NCBI RefSeq assembly: GCF_020564565.1
Contig: NZ_JAJCTD010000001.1
Location: forward strand, 186,001-250,000
DNA length: 64,000 nt
Reading direction: 5' to 3'
Source: Rhodobacter sp. Har01
GTDB taxonomy: Bacteria > Pseudomonadota > Alphaproteobacteria > Rhodobacterales > Rhodobacteraceae
The notes under the pieces are model-generated. The model was not told the origin of the DNA and did not search any database. It saw only the letters and a list, made by a program, of their open reading frames with translations. This document shows positions 53,716 through 62,977 of this stretch, piece after piece. A program made the translations under genes and the position numbers. The stretch's first letter is position 1; every line of letters starts with the position of its first letter.

Positions 53716-55008
53716 ATGCTGGATATCCTGGTGCGGGCGGCGCGGCTGCCCGATGCAAAGCTGCCCGCGGACATCGCCATCCGCGACGGCCGCATCGTCG
53801 AGATCGCCCCCCGGATCGAGGCGCAAGCTGCCCGCGTGATCGACGCCGCCGGCCAGCTTGTCGCGCCGCCCTTCGTCGACCCGCATTTCCACATGGACGC
53901 CACGCTCAGCCTGGGCCTGCCGCGGCTCAACCGCTCGGGCACTCTGCTGGAAGGCATCGCGCTCTGGGGCGAACTGAAACCGCTCCTGACCCCCGAGGCG
54001 GTGATGGAACGCGCGCTGCGCTACTGCGATCTGGCCGTGTCGCAGGGCCTCTTGGCCATCCGTAGCCATGTCGATGTCTGCGACGACCGCCTGACCGCGA
54101 CCGAAGCCCTGCTCGAAGTCCGCCGCCGCGTCGCGCCGTACATCGACCTGCAACTGGTCGCCTTCCCGCAGGACGGCCTTTACCGCAGCCCGAACGCCGA
54201 GAAGAACCTGCTGCGCGCCTTGGACATGGGCGTCGACGTGGTCGGCGGCATCCCGCATTTCGAACGCACCATGCAGGCCGGCACCGACTCGGTCCGCCGG
54301 CTGTGCGAGATCGCCGCCGACCGGGGCCTGCCGGTCGACCTGCATTGCGACGAATCCGACGACCCGCTGTCGCGCCATATCGAGACCCTCGCGGCCGAGA
54401 CCCTCCGCCTGGGCCTGCAGGGCCGCGCCACCGGCTCGCACTGCACCTCGATGCATTCGATGGACAACTACTATGCCTCGAAGCTGATCCCGCTGATCGC
54501 CGAGGCCGGGCTGCACATCATCCCCAACCCCTTGATCAACATCACCCTTCAGGGCCGCTCCGACACCTACCCCCGCCGCCGAGGCCTGACCCGCATCGCC
54601 GAACTGCGCGCCGCCGGGGTGAACGTCGCCCTCGGCCAGGATTGCACCATGGACCCCTGGTATCCGCTCGGCTCCGCCGACATGCTCGAGGTCGCCCACA
54701 TGGGCATCCACGCCGTTCCCATGACCTCGCGCGAGGCGATGGCCTGGGCCTTCCGCTCGGTCACTCAAGGCGGCGCCGCGGCCATGGGCCTGCCCGACCC
54801 AACCCTGCGCGTCGGCGGCCCGGCCAGCCTGGTTATCCTGCAGGCGCGCGACCCGATCGAGGCCATCCGCCTGCGCGCCACCCGCCTCTACGTCCTGCGC
54901 GAGGGCCGCATCCTTGCGGAAACCGCCCCGCGCCAGGCCCGCCTGTCGCTGCCCGGCCGGCCCGAAACGCTGGACCCCGCCGCCTATGCGCCGATTGCCG
55001 AAGACTGA
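53716..55008 (+). CDS. CodA-family deaminase, predicted 5-methylcytosine deaminase
   Basis: Amidohydrolase of 430 aa, clearly cytosine-deaminase-like: DPHFHMDATLSLG (metal His57, His59), DLHCDESDD (His210, Glu213), GSHCTSMHS (His242), IPNPLINITLQGRSDTYPRRRG and DPWYPLGSADMLEVAHMG. The metal Asp is Asp309, but the next residue, Asp314 of E. coli CodA, is Cys310 (GQDCTMDPW). Loss of that Asp is the published marker of bacterial 5-methylcytosine deaminases, one characterised from R. sphaeroides. Predicted to convert 5-methylcytosine to thymine in the cytoplasm; cytosine or related pyrimidines may also be used. First gene of an uptake operon. Confidence 0.85.
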   Translation: MLDILVRAARLPDAKLPADIAIRDGRIVEIAPRIEAQAARVIDAAGQLVAPPFVDPHFHMDATLSLGLPRLNRSGTLLEGIALWGELKPLLTPEAVMERALRYCDLAVSQGLLAIRSHVDVCDDRLTATEALLEVRRRVAPYIDLQLVAFPQDGLYRSPNAEKNLLRALDMGVDVVGGIPHFERTMQAGTDSVRRLCEIAADRGLPVDLHCDESDDPLSRHIETLAAETLRLGLQGRATGSHCTSMHSMDNYYASKLIPLIAEAGLHIIPNPLINITLQGRSDTYPRRRGLTRIAELRAAGVNVALGQDCTMDPWYPLGSADMLEVAHMGIHAVPMTSREAMAWAFRSVTQGGAAAMGLPDPTLRVGGPASLVILQARDPIEAIRLRATRLYVLREGRILAETAPRQARLSLPGRPETLDPAAYAPIAED

Positions 55009-55033
55009 ACCCCTTGAGCAAAGGACCGCTGCC

Positions 55034-56017
55034 ATGACCCTGACCCCGACCCGCCGCCAGCTTCTGATCGGCACCGCCGCCACCTTGGCGCTGCCCGCCT
55101 ACCTGCGCCGCGCCCAGGCGCAGACCGCGATCAAGGTCGCCGGCGTGCACGCCTCGCCGGTGGAGAACGCCTGGAACTCGCGCATCCATTCCGCCATGCA
55201 GGCCGCCGCCGCCGACGGGCTGATCACCTACGACTTCTCCGAAGGCGTCGCCGCCACCGACTATGCCCGCGCCATGCGCGAATACGCCGAAGGCGGGGCC
55301 CAGCTTGTCTGGGGTGAATCCTACGCCGTGGAAGACGAGGCCCGCGCCGTCGCCGCCGACTACCCGGACACCGCCTTCCTGATGGGCTCGTCCGGCGGGC
55401 CGTCCGGCGACAACTTCGGCGTCTTCGGCACCCGCAACCACGAGGCCGCCTATCTGGCCGGCATGCTGGCCGGCAAGATGTCGAAGACCGGCACCTTCGG
55501 CTCGGTCGGCGGCTACCCGATCCCCGAGGTGAACCTGCTGATCAACGCCTACCGGATGGGCGTGAAAGAGGTGAACCCGGACGCGAAATTCCTCAACGGC
55601 TTCATCGGCGCCTGGTTCGACCCGGCCAAGGCGAAAGAGGCGGCGGTGGCCCAGATCGACGGCGGCGCCGACATCCTCTTCGGCGAACGCATCGGCACCG
55701 CCGATGGCGCGCAGGAACGCGGCGTCAAGGCCATCGGCTCGCTGATCGACTACACCCCGCGCTACCCCGGCACCGTCTTCGCCAACGCGATCTGGAACTA
55801 CCGCCCCACCGTCGAGGCCATCGTCGCCGACATCGCGGCGGGCAAGCCGGTTGGCCGGGACTATACTGAATACTCGTTCATGAAATACGGCGGCAACGAG
55901 CTGATCTTCGTCGCCGAAGAGGTTCCGGCCGATGCCGTCCCGGCGATGGAGGAGAAGAAGGCCGCCATCGCCGCCGGCACCTTCGAGGTGCCGATCGACG
56001 CGAACGAGCCCGCCTGA
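55034..56017 (+). CDS. BMP-family periplasmic binding protein (nucleoside/base uptake)
   Basis: Basic membrane protein (PnrA/Med) family binding protein of 327 aa. The signal peptide carries a twin-arginine-like start (TRRQLLIGTAATLALPAYLRRAQA). Family blocks: VENAWNSRIHSAM, YAEGGAQLVWGESYA, GVFGTRNHEAAYLAGMLAGKMSKTG and YRPTVEAIVADIAAGKPVG. BMP proteins of this clade serve purine/pyrimidine nucleoside or nucleobase ABC importers, which suits the deaminase upstream. Confidence 0.9.
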   Translation: MTLTPTRRQLLIGTAATLALPAYLRRAQAQTAIKVAGVHASPVENAWNSRIHSAMQAAAADGLITYDFSEGVAATDYARAMREYAEGGAQLVWGESYAVEDEARAVAADYPDTAFLMGSSGGPSGDNFGVFGTRNHEAAYLAGMLAGKMSKTGTFGSVGGYPIPEVNLLINAYRMGVKEVNPDAKFLNGFIGAWFDPAKAKEAAVAQIDGGADILFGERIGTADGAQERGVKAIGSLIDYTPRYPGTVFANAIWNYRPTVEAIVADIAAGKPVGRDYTEYSFMKYGGNELIFVAEEVPADAVPAMEEKKAAIAAGTFEVPIDANEPA

Positions 56018-56019
56018 CG

Positions 56020-57369
56020 GTGCAGGACGCCACCTCGCTTGCGGAGGCCATCGCTGCAGGCCGGGTCAGCCCGGCGCAGGTGATGGAGGCCGCGCTCAGG
56101 GCCGCAGAAGACCGCGCCAGCCTGGGCGCGGTCTGCCTGCTGGACCCCGACCTTGGCCGCGCCGGCGCTGCCGCCGCGCGGCCGGGGCAGGGGCCTTTCG
56201 CCGGCGTGCCGTTCCTCGGCAAGGACCTCGGCTCGGCCGCCGCCGGCCTGCCCGTCGCGGCCGGCAACGCCGCCCTGCGCCGCCGCGCCGTCCCCGGCGA
56301 AGACAGCACGCTTTTCAACCGCTTCCGCCGCGCGGGCCTTGTGCCCTTCGGCCTGACCACGGTGCCGGAATTCGGCCTTGCCCTCACCTCCGGCCCCGCC
56401 CGCAACCCCTTCGACCCGGCCCTGTCGCCCGGCGGCTCCTCCGGCGGCGCCGCAGCAGCCGTTGCCGCCGGTATCGTCGCCATCGCCCACGCCACCGACG
56501 CCGCCGGGTCCATCCGCGTGCCTGCCGCCGCCTGCGGGCTGGTCGGGCTGAAACCGTCCCGAGGCGCCATCCCGCAAGGCCCCGACTTCGGCAATCACCT
56601 GATGGGCCTCGCCTCGGAACTGGTCCTCGCCCGCTCCGTCCGCGACGTCGCCACCGCCTTCGACGCCGCCTCCGGCACGGCCCATGGCCCCACCGCCGAC
56701 CCCGCCGACCTGCATTTCCGAACCTCCGTTCGCATATCGATCGCCATCCCCTCCCGCACCGGCCCCGAACAGGCCGCTGCCGCCCGCACCGCCGCCCTAG
56801 CACTGGCCGATCTCGGCTGCATCGTCACCGAGATCCCCGCGCCCGACATCCTCGGCCTGCGCGCCGGCGCCGTGGCGCGCTGCATCCTCACCGCCTCGCT
56901 GGCCGAGTGGACCGCCGCCCTCGGCCTCGCCGAGCCCGACCTTTCGCCCCTTGTCGCCGCCATCGCTGCCGAAGGCGCCGCGATGCCCGCTCCCGCACTG
57001 TTTGCCGCCAGCCGCGACCTCGCCCGGATCGCCCACGATACCTGGAAAGTCTTTTCAGACACCGACGCGCTCTTGATGCCCGTCCTCTCCGGCCCCCCGC
57101 CGGCCCCCGACGCCTTCGATTTCACCGCCCGCGATCCCGACGCTCATTTCACCGCGATGTACGCCGCCGCCCCCAACGCCGCCCTGGCCAACGTCTCGGG
57201 CTGCCCGGCCCTCGCCCTGCCGTTCGGCACCGACACCGCAGGCCGCCCCCTTGGCATCCAGCTCATGGCCCCCATCGGCAGCGACCGCGCGCTTCTGGAC
57301 CTCGGCGCCCGCCTGCGGGCCAGCCAACCCCCCGTCGGCTACCCATACCCCATCGCAGGCCACCCATGA
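56020..57369 (+). CDS. Amidase-signature-family hydrolase
   Basis: Amidase of 449 aa starting at GTG 56020, two bases after the preceding stop. The Ser-cis-Ser-Lys triad is visible: Lys in PFLGKDLGSA, the Gly/Ser stretch SPGGSSGGAAAAVAAG and DAAGSIRVPAA with the nucleophilic Ser. It sits between the binding protein and the ATPase of the importer, so it probably acts on the imported compound or a ring-opened product. Exact substrate not deducible. Confidence 0.88.
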   Translation: MQDATSLAEAIAAGRVSPAQVMEAALRAAEDRASLGAVCLLDPDLGRAGAAAARPGQGPFAGVPFLGKDLGSAAAGLPVAAGNAALRRRAVPGEDSTLFNRFRRAGLVPFGLTTVPEFGLALTSGPARNPFDPALSPGGSSGGAAAAVAAGIVAIAHATDAAGSIRVPAAACGLVGLKPSRGAIPQGPDFGNHLMGLASELVLARSVRDVATAFDAASGTAHGPTADPADLHFRTSVRISIAIPSRTGPEQAAAARTAALALADLGCIVTEIPAPDILGLRAGAVARCILTASLAEWTAALGLAEPDLSPLVAAIAAEGAAMPAPALFAASRDLARIAHDTWKVFSDTDALLMPVLSGPPPAPDAFDFTARDPDAHFTAMYAAAPNAALANVSGCPALALPFGTDTAGRPLGIQLMAPIGSDRALLDLGARLRASQPPVGYPYPIAGHP

Positions 57370-58886
57370 CCGAGCCGATCCTGGAACTTGACGGCATCAC
57401 CAAGCGGTTCGGGGCGCTGACCGCCAACGACGCCATTTCGCTGCGCCTGCGCCAGGGCGAAATCCTCGCCCTCCTGGGCGAGAACGGCGCCGGCAAGACC
57501 ACGCTGATGAACATCCTCTTCGGCCACTACGCCGCCGACGCCGGCGAGGTGCGGGTGCATGGCCGCCCGCTGCCGCCCGGTCAGCCCCGCGCCGCCATCG
57601 CCGCCGGCGTCGGCATGGTGCACCAGCACTTCACCCTGGCCGGCAACCTGACGGTGACGGAAAACATCACCCTCGGCACCGAACCGCTCTTGCGGCTCGA
57701 CAGCCGCCGCGCCGAGGCCAAGGCCCGCATCCGCAACTTGTCCGAGACCTTCGGCCTGCCGGTCGACCCCGACGCGCGGGTGGCCGACCTGTCGGTGGGC
57801 GAACGGCAAAGGGTGGAAATCCTCAAGGCGCTGTATCGCAACGCCCGCATCCTGATCCTGGACGAACCCACCGCCGTCCTTGCCGCGCCCGAAGCCGAAC
57901 AACTGTTCCGCATCCTGCGCGGGATGACCGCGACCGGCCTGTCGATCATCTTCATCAGCCACAAGCTGCACGAGGTGATGGCGGCCTCGGACCGCGTCAC
58001 CGTGCTGCGTGGCGGCCGCGTCGTGGCCGAACGGCGCACCGCTGACACCAGCCCGGCCGAACTGGCCGAACTGATGGTCGGCCGCAGCGTCACCCGGCCC
58101 CGGCGCGCCGCCCATCCCGTCGGCGCGCCGGTGCTGGTCGCCCGTGGCCTGACCGTTCGCGAAGGCCACGGCACGCCCCTCGACGCCATCGACTTCGACG
58201 TCGCCCAGGGCGAGATCCTGGGCATCGTCGGCGTCTCCGGCAACGGCCAGGCCACCCTGGGCCGTGTCCTTTCGGGCCTAGCCAGACCCTTAGCCGGCAC
58301 GCTCACCTTTGACGGCCGCGACATCACCCGCCTGACCCCGAGGCAGGCGGTGCAACTGGGCCTTGGGCGCATCCCCGAAGACCGCCATGCCGAGGGCACG
58401 GTGGGCGACCTGACGGTCTGGGAAAACGCCGTGCTGGAACGCCTGCGCGAGCCCGCCTTCTCGACCCGCGGCTTCGTGCGCCGCGCCGCCGCCCGCAGCT
58501 TTGCCGCCGAGTTGATCCGCCGTTTCGACATCCGCGGCGCGGGGCCGGACACCCGCACCCGCCTGCTGTCGGGGGGCAACATGCAAAAGCTGATCCTGGG
58601 CCGCAACATTGCCGCCCGCCCGCGCTTCCTCTTGGCCAACCAGCCCACCCGCGGCCTGGACGAAGGCGCCATCGCCGCCGTCCATGCCGAACTTCTGGCC
58701 GCAAGGGCCGAGGGCGCGGCGATCCTGCTGGTCTCGGAAGACCTTGAGGAGGCCGTCGGCCTGTCCGACCGCATCCAGGCCATCGTCAAGGGCCGGCTTT
58801 CCGCCCCGGTCACCGCCGAAGCGGCCGATGCCCGCACGCTGGGCCTGATGATGGCCGGAATCTGGGAGACGCGCCATGCGGGTTGA
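57366..58886 (+). CDS. Tandem ABC ATPase of a BMP-type nucleoside importer
   Basis: ATPase of 506 aa with two nucleotide-binding domains, as in sugar/nucleoside importers. First domain: Walker A GENGAGKTT, signature LSVGERQRVEILKAL, Walker B ILILDEPTAVL. Second domain: Walker A-like GVSGNGQAT, signature LLSGGNMQKLILGRN and a degenerate Walker B FLLANQPTRGLD (Asn in place of Asp, common in this family). It overlaps the amidase stop by ATGA and the first permease by 11 bases. Confidence 0.93.
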   Translation: MTEPILELDGITKRFGALTANDAISLRLRQGEILALLGENGAGKTTLMNILFGHYAADAGEVRVHGRPLPPGQPRAAIAAGVGMVHQHFTLAGNLTVTENITLGTEPLLRLDSRRAEAKARIRNLSETFGLPVDPDARVADLSVGERQRVEILKALYRNARILILDEPTAVLAAPEAEQLFRILRGMTATGLSIIFISHKLHEVMAASDRVTVLRGGRVVAERRTADTSPAELAELMVGRSVTRPRRAAHPVGAPVLVARGLTVREGHGTPLDAIDFDVAQGEILGIVGVSGNGQATLGRVLSGLARPLAGTLTFDGRDITRLTPRQAVQLGLGRIPEDRHAEGTVGDLTVWENAVLERLREPAFSTRGFVRRAAARSFAAELIRRFDIRGAGPDTRTRLLSGGNMQKLILGRNIAARPRFLLANQPTRGLDEGAIAAVHAELLAARAEGAAILLVSEDLEEAVGLSDRIQAIVKGRLSAPVTAEAADARTLGLMMAGIWETRHAG

Positions 58887-59925
58887 ACGGCGCGAGGACA
58901 TCTCGCTGACCGCCCTGCTGATCGCCCCCTTTGCGGCCATCGCCGTGGCGCTGGCGCTTTGCGCCGGGCTGATCGCCATGGCCGGCGTCAACCCCGCCGC
59001 CGCCTATGCCGAGATGCTGCGCGGCGCCTTCGGCTCGCGCCTCGCCGTCACCGAGACGCTGACCCGCGCGGTCCCGCTGATCTTCACCGGCCTCGCTGCT
59101 GCCGTGGCCTTTCGCGCCCGGCTGTGGAACATCGGCGCCGAAGGGCAGTTCTACATCGGCGCGCTGGTCGCGGCGGGCCTGGGCCACAGCCTGCTGTCGG
59201 GCCTGCCCGCGCCGCTGGCCATCGCGCTGGTGATGCTGGCCAGCATGGCCGGGGGTGCCGCCCTGCTGGTCGGCCCGGCGCTGATGCGGCTGCGCTTCGG
59301 CGTCGACGAGGTGGTGACGACTCTGCTTTTGAACTTCATCGTGATCCTGTTCGTCGGACTGATGGTGGAAGGCCCGCTCAGGGACCCGATGGCCTTCGGC
59401 TGGCCGCAATCGGTGCCGGTCGCGGCCGACCTGCGGCTGCCCGACCTGGTGCCGCGGTCGCGCCTGCACATCGGCCTGATCCTGGCGCTGGCGGTCGCGG
59501 CGCTGGTCTGGCTGGTGCAGTCGCGCACCGTCTTCGGCGCCGAGACCCGCGCCGCCGGCCTGAACCCCCGCGCCGCCGCCTTCGCCGGGGTGCCGCTGAC
59601 CGCCACGCTGGTCAAGGTCGCCCTCCTGTCGGGCGGCCTGGCCGGTCTGGCCGGCGCCGTGGAAGTGCTGGGCCCCGCCGGCAAGGTCACCACCACGATG
59701 TCCCCTGGCTTCGGCTATGCCGGCATCGTCGTCGCCATGCTGGCCGCGCTGCACCCGATGGGGGTCGTCGCGGCGGCGGTCTTTGTCGCCACCGTCTTCG
59801 TCGGCGCCGATGCGATGAGCCGTGCCACCGGCGTGCCCTCGTTCATTGCCGACGTCATCATGTCGGTCTCGCTGCTGGCCATGCTGACGGCCCTTCTCTT
59901 CACCACATACAGGCTGCGCCGATGA
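58876..59925 (+). CDS. ABC permease of a BMP-type nucleoside importer, subunit 1
   Basis: BPD_transp_2-type permease of 349 aa with about nine hydrophobic segments. LWNIGAEGQFYIGALVAAGLGH and LRFGVDEVVTTLLLNFI are typical of the larger permease (YufP-like) of nucleoside importers. Shares 11 bases with the ATPase gene and four with the next permease. Confidence 0.92.
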   Translation: MRVERREDISLTALLIAPFAAIAVALALCAGLIAMAGVNPAAAYAEMLRGAFGSRLAVTETLTRAVPLIFTGLAAAVAFRARLWNIGAEGQFYIGALVAAGLGHSLLSGLPAPLAIALVMLASMAGGAALLVGPALMRLRFGVDEVVTTLLLNFIVILFVGLMVEGPLRDPMAFGWPQSVPVAADLRLPDLVPRSRLHIGLILALAVAALVWLVQSRTVFGAETRAAGLNPRAAAFAGVPLTATLVKVALLSGGLAGLAGAVEVLGPAGKVTTTMSPGFGYAGIVVAMLAALHPMGVVAAAVFVATVFVGADAMSRATGVPSFIADVIMSVSLLAMLTALLFTTYRLRR

Positions 59926-60863
59926 CCGAGGCCTTCGACATCCTCTTGAACGCCAGCCTCTGGGCCGCCGTCCTGCGCATCGCCACGCCGCTGATCTTCG
60001 GCGTCCTCGGCGCGCTGGTCTGCGAACGCGCGGGCGTGCTGAACCTCGGGATCGAGGGGATCATGACCATGGGCGCCATGGCAGGCTGGCTGACCGTCTA
60101 CTGGGGCGGCGACCTCTGGACCGGCCTTCTGGTGGCGGCGCTGGCCGGGCTGCTGCTGGGCCTTCTGCACGCCGTCCTGACCGTGGTCCTGGGCCTGTCG
60201 CAGCACGTCTCGGGCCTCGGGATCACGCTCTTCGGCGCCTCGCTGTCCTATTACCTCTATCGCCTCTGGGTGCAGGTCGGCGACCTGCCGCCCACGATCG
60301 AGCCGTTCCAGCCGCTGCACATCCCCGGCCTGTCGGACCTGCCCTTCCTGGGCGAGGCCGTCTTCAGCCAGACCGCCCCCACCTACCTTGCCCTGCTGCT
60401 GGTCGCCGTCACCGCCTGGGTGCTGGCCCGCACGCCGCTGGGACTGGCGCTGCGGATGACCGGCGAGAACCCGCATGCGGTCGAGGCGCAGGGTCTGAAC
60501 CCGGTGGCCATCCGCATCGGCGCGGTGATGGCGGGCTCGGCGCTGATGGCGCTGGGCGGGGCTTTCCTCACGCTGGCGGCCTTCAACAGCTTCTTCCCGA
60601 CCATGGTGCAGGGCCGCGGCTGGATCTGCATCGCGCTGGTGGTCTTCGCCTCGTGGCGGCCCGGCAAGGCGCTTCTGGGCGCGCTTCTCTTCGCCCTGTT
60701 CGACGCTTTCCAGCTGCGGCTACAGACCACCGTCGAGGGCGTGCCCTACCAGCTGTTCCTGATGGCGCCCTATGTGCTGTCGATCCTGGCGCTGGTGCTG
60801 GTCGCCCGCCGCGCCCGCGTGCCCGAGGCGCTGATGCAGCCCTATCGAAGAGGCGAACGCTGA
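59922..60863 (+). CDS. ABC permease of a BMP-type nucleoside importer, subunit 2
   Basis: BPD_transp_2-type permease of 313 aa (YufQ-like): LIFGVLGALVCERAGVLNLGIEGIMTMGAM at the N-terminus, GLGITLFGASLSYYLYRLWVQ, ENPHAVEAQGLNPVAIRIGAVM and MVQGRGWICIALVVFASWRPGKALLGALLF. Last gene of the deaminase-importer operon; the second 48-bp repeat begins 12 bases after its stop. Confidence 0.92.
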   Translation: MTEAFDILLNASLWAAVLRIATPLIFGVLGALVCERAGVLNLGIEGIMTMGAMAGWLTVYWGGDLWTGLLVAALAGLLLGLLHAVLTVVLGLSQHVSGLGITLFGASLSYYLYRLWVQVGDLPPTIEPFQPLHIPGLSDLPFLGEAVFSQTAPTYLALLLVAVTAWVLARTPLGLALRMTGENPHAVEAQGLNPVAIRIGAVMAGSALMALGGAFLTLAAFNSFFPTMVQGRGWICIALVVFASWRPGKALLGALLFALFDAFQLRLQTTVEGVPYQLFLMAPYVLSILALVLVARRARVPEALMQPYRRGER

Positions 60864-60874
60864 AGCCCCGGGAC

Positions 60875-60922
60875 CGGAATTCGAAGTCGAATTCCGTGCA
60901 CGATTTCCGACTTCGGAAATCG
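60875..60922. repeat. 48-bp double-hairpin repeat, copy 2
   Basis: Same two hairpins and TGCA spacer as 53554-53601; the only difference is A at 60910 where copy 1 has G. It lies in the 61-base gap between two convergent genes, where it could serve as a bidirectional terminator or 3'-end stabiliser. Confidence 0.9.
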
Positions 60923-60924
60923 CC

Positions 60925-61980
60925 TTACGACCCCAGCGCCACCAGGTGGTTGTCCCACTGCGGCCCGCCCTGGGCCAGCGGCGCGATCCCTTCGACCGTC
61001 ACCCGCAGCAAAGCCCCGGCGCCATCGCTGGCGAGAAAGCCGTCGCCCGCCGACGCAATTCCGCAGACATCGGCGCGGCGGTGCGTTGCCAGCGGCGTGC
61101 CGTCCAGTCCGAACAGCATCACCACGCCGCCCCTGGGCGAGGTGATCGCAAGGGCATCCTGCGTGGCCGCAATCGACCCGGCATAGCCCTGCATCGCGAA
61201 CATCTCCGCCTCGAGCGGCGGGCACAGGCGCGGCGCGCTGCCGGGCGTCCACAGCCCCAGTTGCGGCACCGGCTCGGCCGGGTCGCCTTCCCATTGCATC
61301 GCGAAGGCCACGCCCTCACCGACCAGCGCCAGATGGCGGATCGAGTTCCGGTGCATCTCCGGCGCCAGTTCCTCCCGGTCCAGCACCGCGCCCTCCTGCG
61401 ACAACAGCGTCAGGTTCGGTCGCATTGCCTTCAGATTGAGCTTGGTCCGGTCGCCCGGATCGGTCTTGATGCCGCCATTGGCCACAATCAACCTGCCATC
61501 GGCCAGCCGCTTCATGTCATGCGGCCCGATCCCGCCGCTGTCCCATTCGCCGATCCGGGCATAGGTCGCGCCATCCCACAGCCCGATCCGCCCCGCCGAC
61601 CCTTCGGCCACCACTTCCGAGGTCATCAGCACCGCGCCATCGGCGGAAAACACGCCGTGGCCGTTGAACTGGCGGCCCTCGGGCGGGGTCATCCGGTGGC
61701 GCACCGCACCCGTGGCGCAGTCCAGCACCAGCGCGAACACCCCCGGGCGGCGGGCAAAGGCCACGGCTTCGGCCCGCAGCGGATGTGCCGCCGCGGCGTG
61801 GCCGCGGGCGGGCAGCGGCTGGCGGAAGACGATCCCGCCCGTAGCGGAAAGCCCGCACAACTCATGCGCTTCGCCGCGCTTGCCGGCGGCCAGGAAGGCC
61901 GGGCTGCCGGCTGCCGCCCACCCCGGTTTCGGCACGGCCGCGGCGGCAAGGCCGGCCAGAAAGGCGCGGCGGCTGGTCAT
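60925..61980 (-). CDS. DUF1513-family exported protein
   Basis: A 351-aa protein with a Tat-type signal (MTSRRAFLAGLAAAAVP). The rest repeats short beta-rich blocks such as GHGVFSADGAVLMTSE, IGLWDGATYARIGEWDSGGIGPHDMKRLADGRLIVANGG, as in a beta-propeller. DUF1513 proteins follow imelysin and DUF1111 genes in iron-regulated clusters of alpha- and gammaproteobacteria, as here. Role in periplasmic iron handling is suggested by context only. Confidence 0.85.
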   Translation of the reverse strand: MTSRRAFLAGLAAAAVPKPGWAAAGSPAFLAAGKRGEAHELCGLSATGGIVFRQPLPARGHAAAAHPLRAEAVAFARRPGVFALVLDCATGAVRHRMTPPEGRQFNGHGVFSADGAVLMTSEVVAEGSAGRIGLWDGATYARIGEWDSGGIGPHDMKRLADGRLIVANGGIKTDPGDRTKLNLKAMRPNLTLLSQEGAVLDREELAPEMHRNSIRHLALVGEGVAFAMQWEGDPAEPVPQLGLWTPGSAPRLCPPLEAEMFAMQGYAGSIAATQDALAITSPRGGVVMLFGLDGTPLATHRRADVCGIASAGDGFLASDGAGALLRVTVEGIAPLAQGGPQWDNHLVALGS

Positions 61981-61984
61981 GCGG

Positions 61985-62974
61985 TCAGTCTCCGTCCGCC
62001 GCGTTGAAGCCCAGGTCCACGTCCAACTCGCGCGCCAGTTCCACCGCCGCCGTGTCGCGCAGCGCGCGCACCGCCTGCTGCAGGATTTCCACCTTCAACC
62101 GCCCGCCCGGCGTGGCCACCCCGGCGAAGACCGGGTCCGCCAAGGCCTCGGCCAGACCAAGCGCATGGTCGAAAGCGGCCAGCGTCAGCGGCGCGTCGGG
62201 CGTCAGGCTTTCGGTCAGCGCCCGCAGGCCCTGCAACTCCAGCACCACGTTGCTCAAAGACCGGCCCGAGGCGCGGGCCTGCGCCAGTTCGGGGCGCGGC
62301 TTGTCGAAGCTGCCCAGCGGGCGGCCCAACTGCTGGTCGGCGATCTGCTCCAGCCCTGCGTGGATCAGGGTGAAGATCGCCTGACGCACCTCGGGGCCGC
62401 TGAGGAATTCCGCGTTCCCTTCGGTGCCCGCGCTCAGCATCGCCTGAGCAAAGCCGGTGTCGCCTTGCCAGCCGTCGCGCAAGTCCGCCGCCATCCGCGC
62501 CAGGTCGGCCGCCGTGGCACGGACCAGCGGGCAGGGGTCGGCGGGCAGCGGCTCGGCGGGCCACAGCAGCCGTTCCAGCCCCAACAGACCGCGCGCCGCG
62601 ACCGAGGCCTGTGCCAGCCCCTCGGGCGTCAGCGCCGCCGGTTCGCCCGCCAGCAGGGCCGCCTGGGCCTTGGCCCCCAACCCCTTCGGATCGGGCCAGA
62701 ACAGGATCGCCAGCGCGCGGCCGTCTTCCTCGGCCGGGCCGATGCGCAGGGGTGCCACCGCCATCCAGGCATCGAACGCGGTGTGGAAGGCCGGTTCCAG
62801 CGCCTGCGCCTCGCAGGACGCCTGGGCGGCCGTGTCCAGCGCGGCAGCGGCCTCGGCGAAGGCGGCGTATCCGGGCAGGATCACGTCGCGGATCGCTTCG
62901 GGGTAGTCGGCACGGGCCGGGGCGGCCAGGGCCAGGGCGGCCATCAGCGCAAGCAGGACGGGGGGGCGGGGCAT
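61985..62974 (-). CDS. Imelysin-family (M75) periplasmic protein
   Basis: A 329-aa exported protein; signal MPRPPVLLALMAALALAAPARA. The mature part is helical and starts ADYPEAIRDVILPGYAAFAEAA, typical of imelysin/IrpA proteins, with LRIGPAEEDGRALAILFWPDPKGL and SLSNVVLELQGLRAL. Imelysins are iron-regulated, with an EfeO-like fold; the family peptidase activity is doubtful. Lies between DUF1111 and DUF1513 with gaps of three and four bases. Confidence 0.88.
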   Translation of the reverse strand: MPRPPVLLALMAALALAAPARADYPEAIRDVILPGYAAFAEAAAALDTAAQASCEAQALEPAFHTAFDAWMAVAPLRIGPAEEDGRALAILFWPDPKGLGAKAQAALLAGEPAALTPEGLAQASVAARGLLGLERLLWPAEPLPADPCPLVRATAADLARMAADLRDGWQGDTGFAQAMLSAGTEGNAEFLSGPEVRQAIFTLIHAGLEQIADQQLGRPLGSFDKPRPELAQARASGRSLSNVVLELQGLRALTESLTPDAPLTLAAFDHALGLAEALADPVFAGVATPGGRLKVEILQQAVRALRDTAAVELARELDVDLGFNAADGD

Positions 62975-62977
62975 GGC

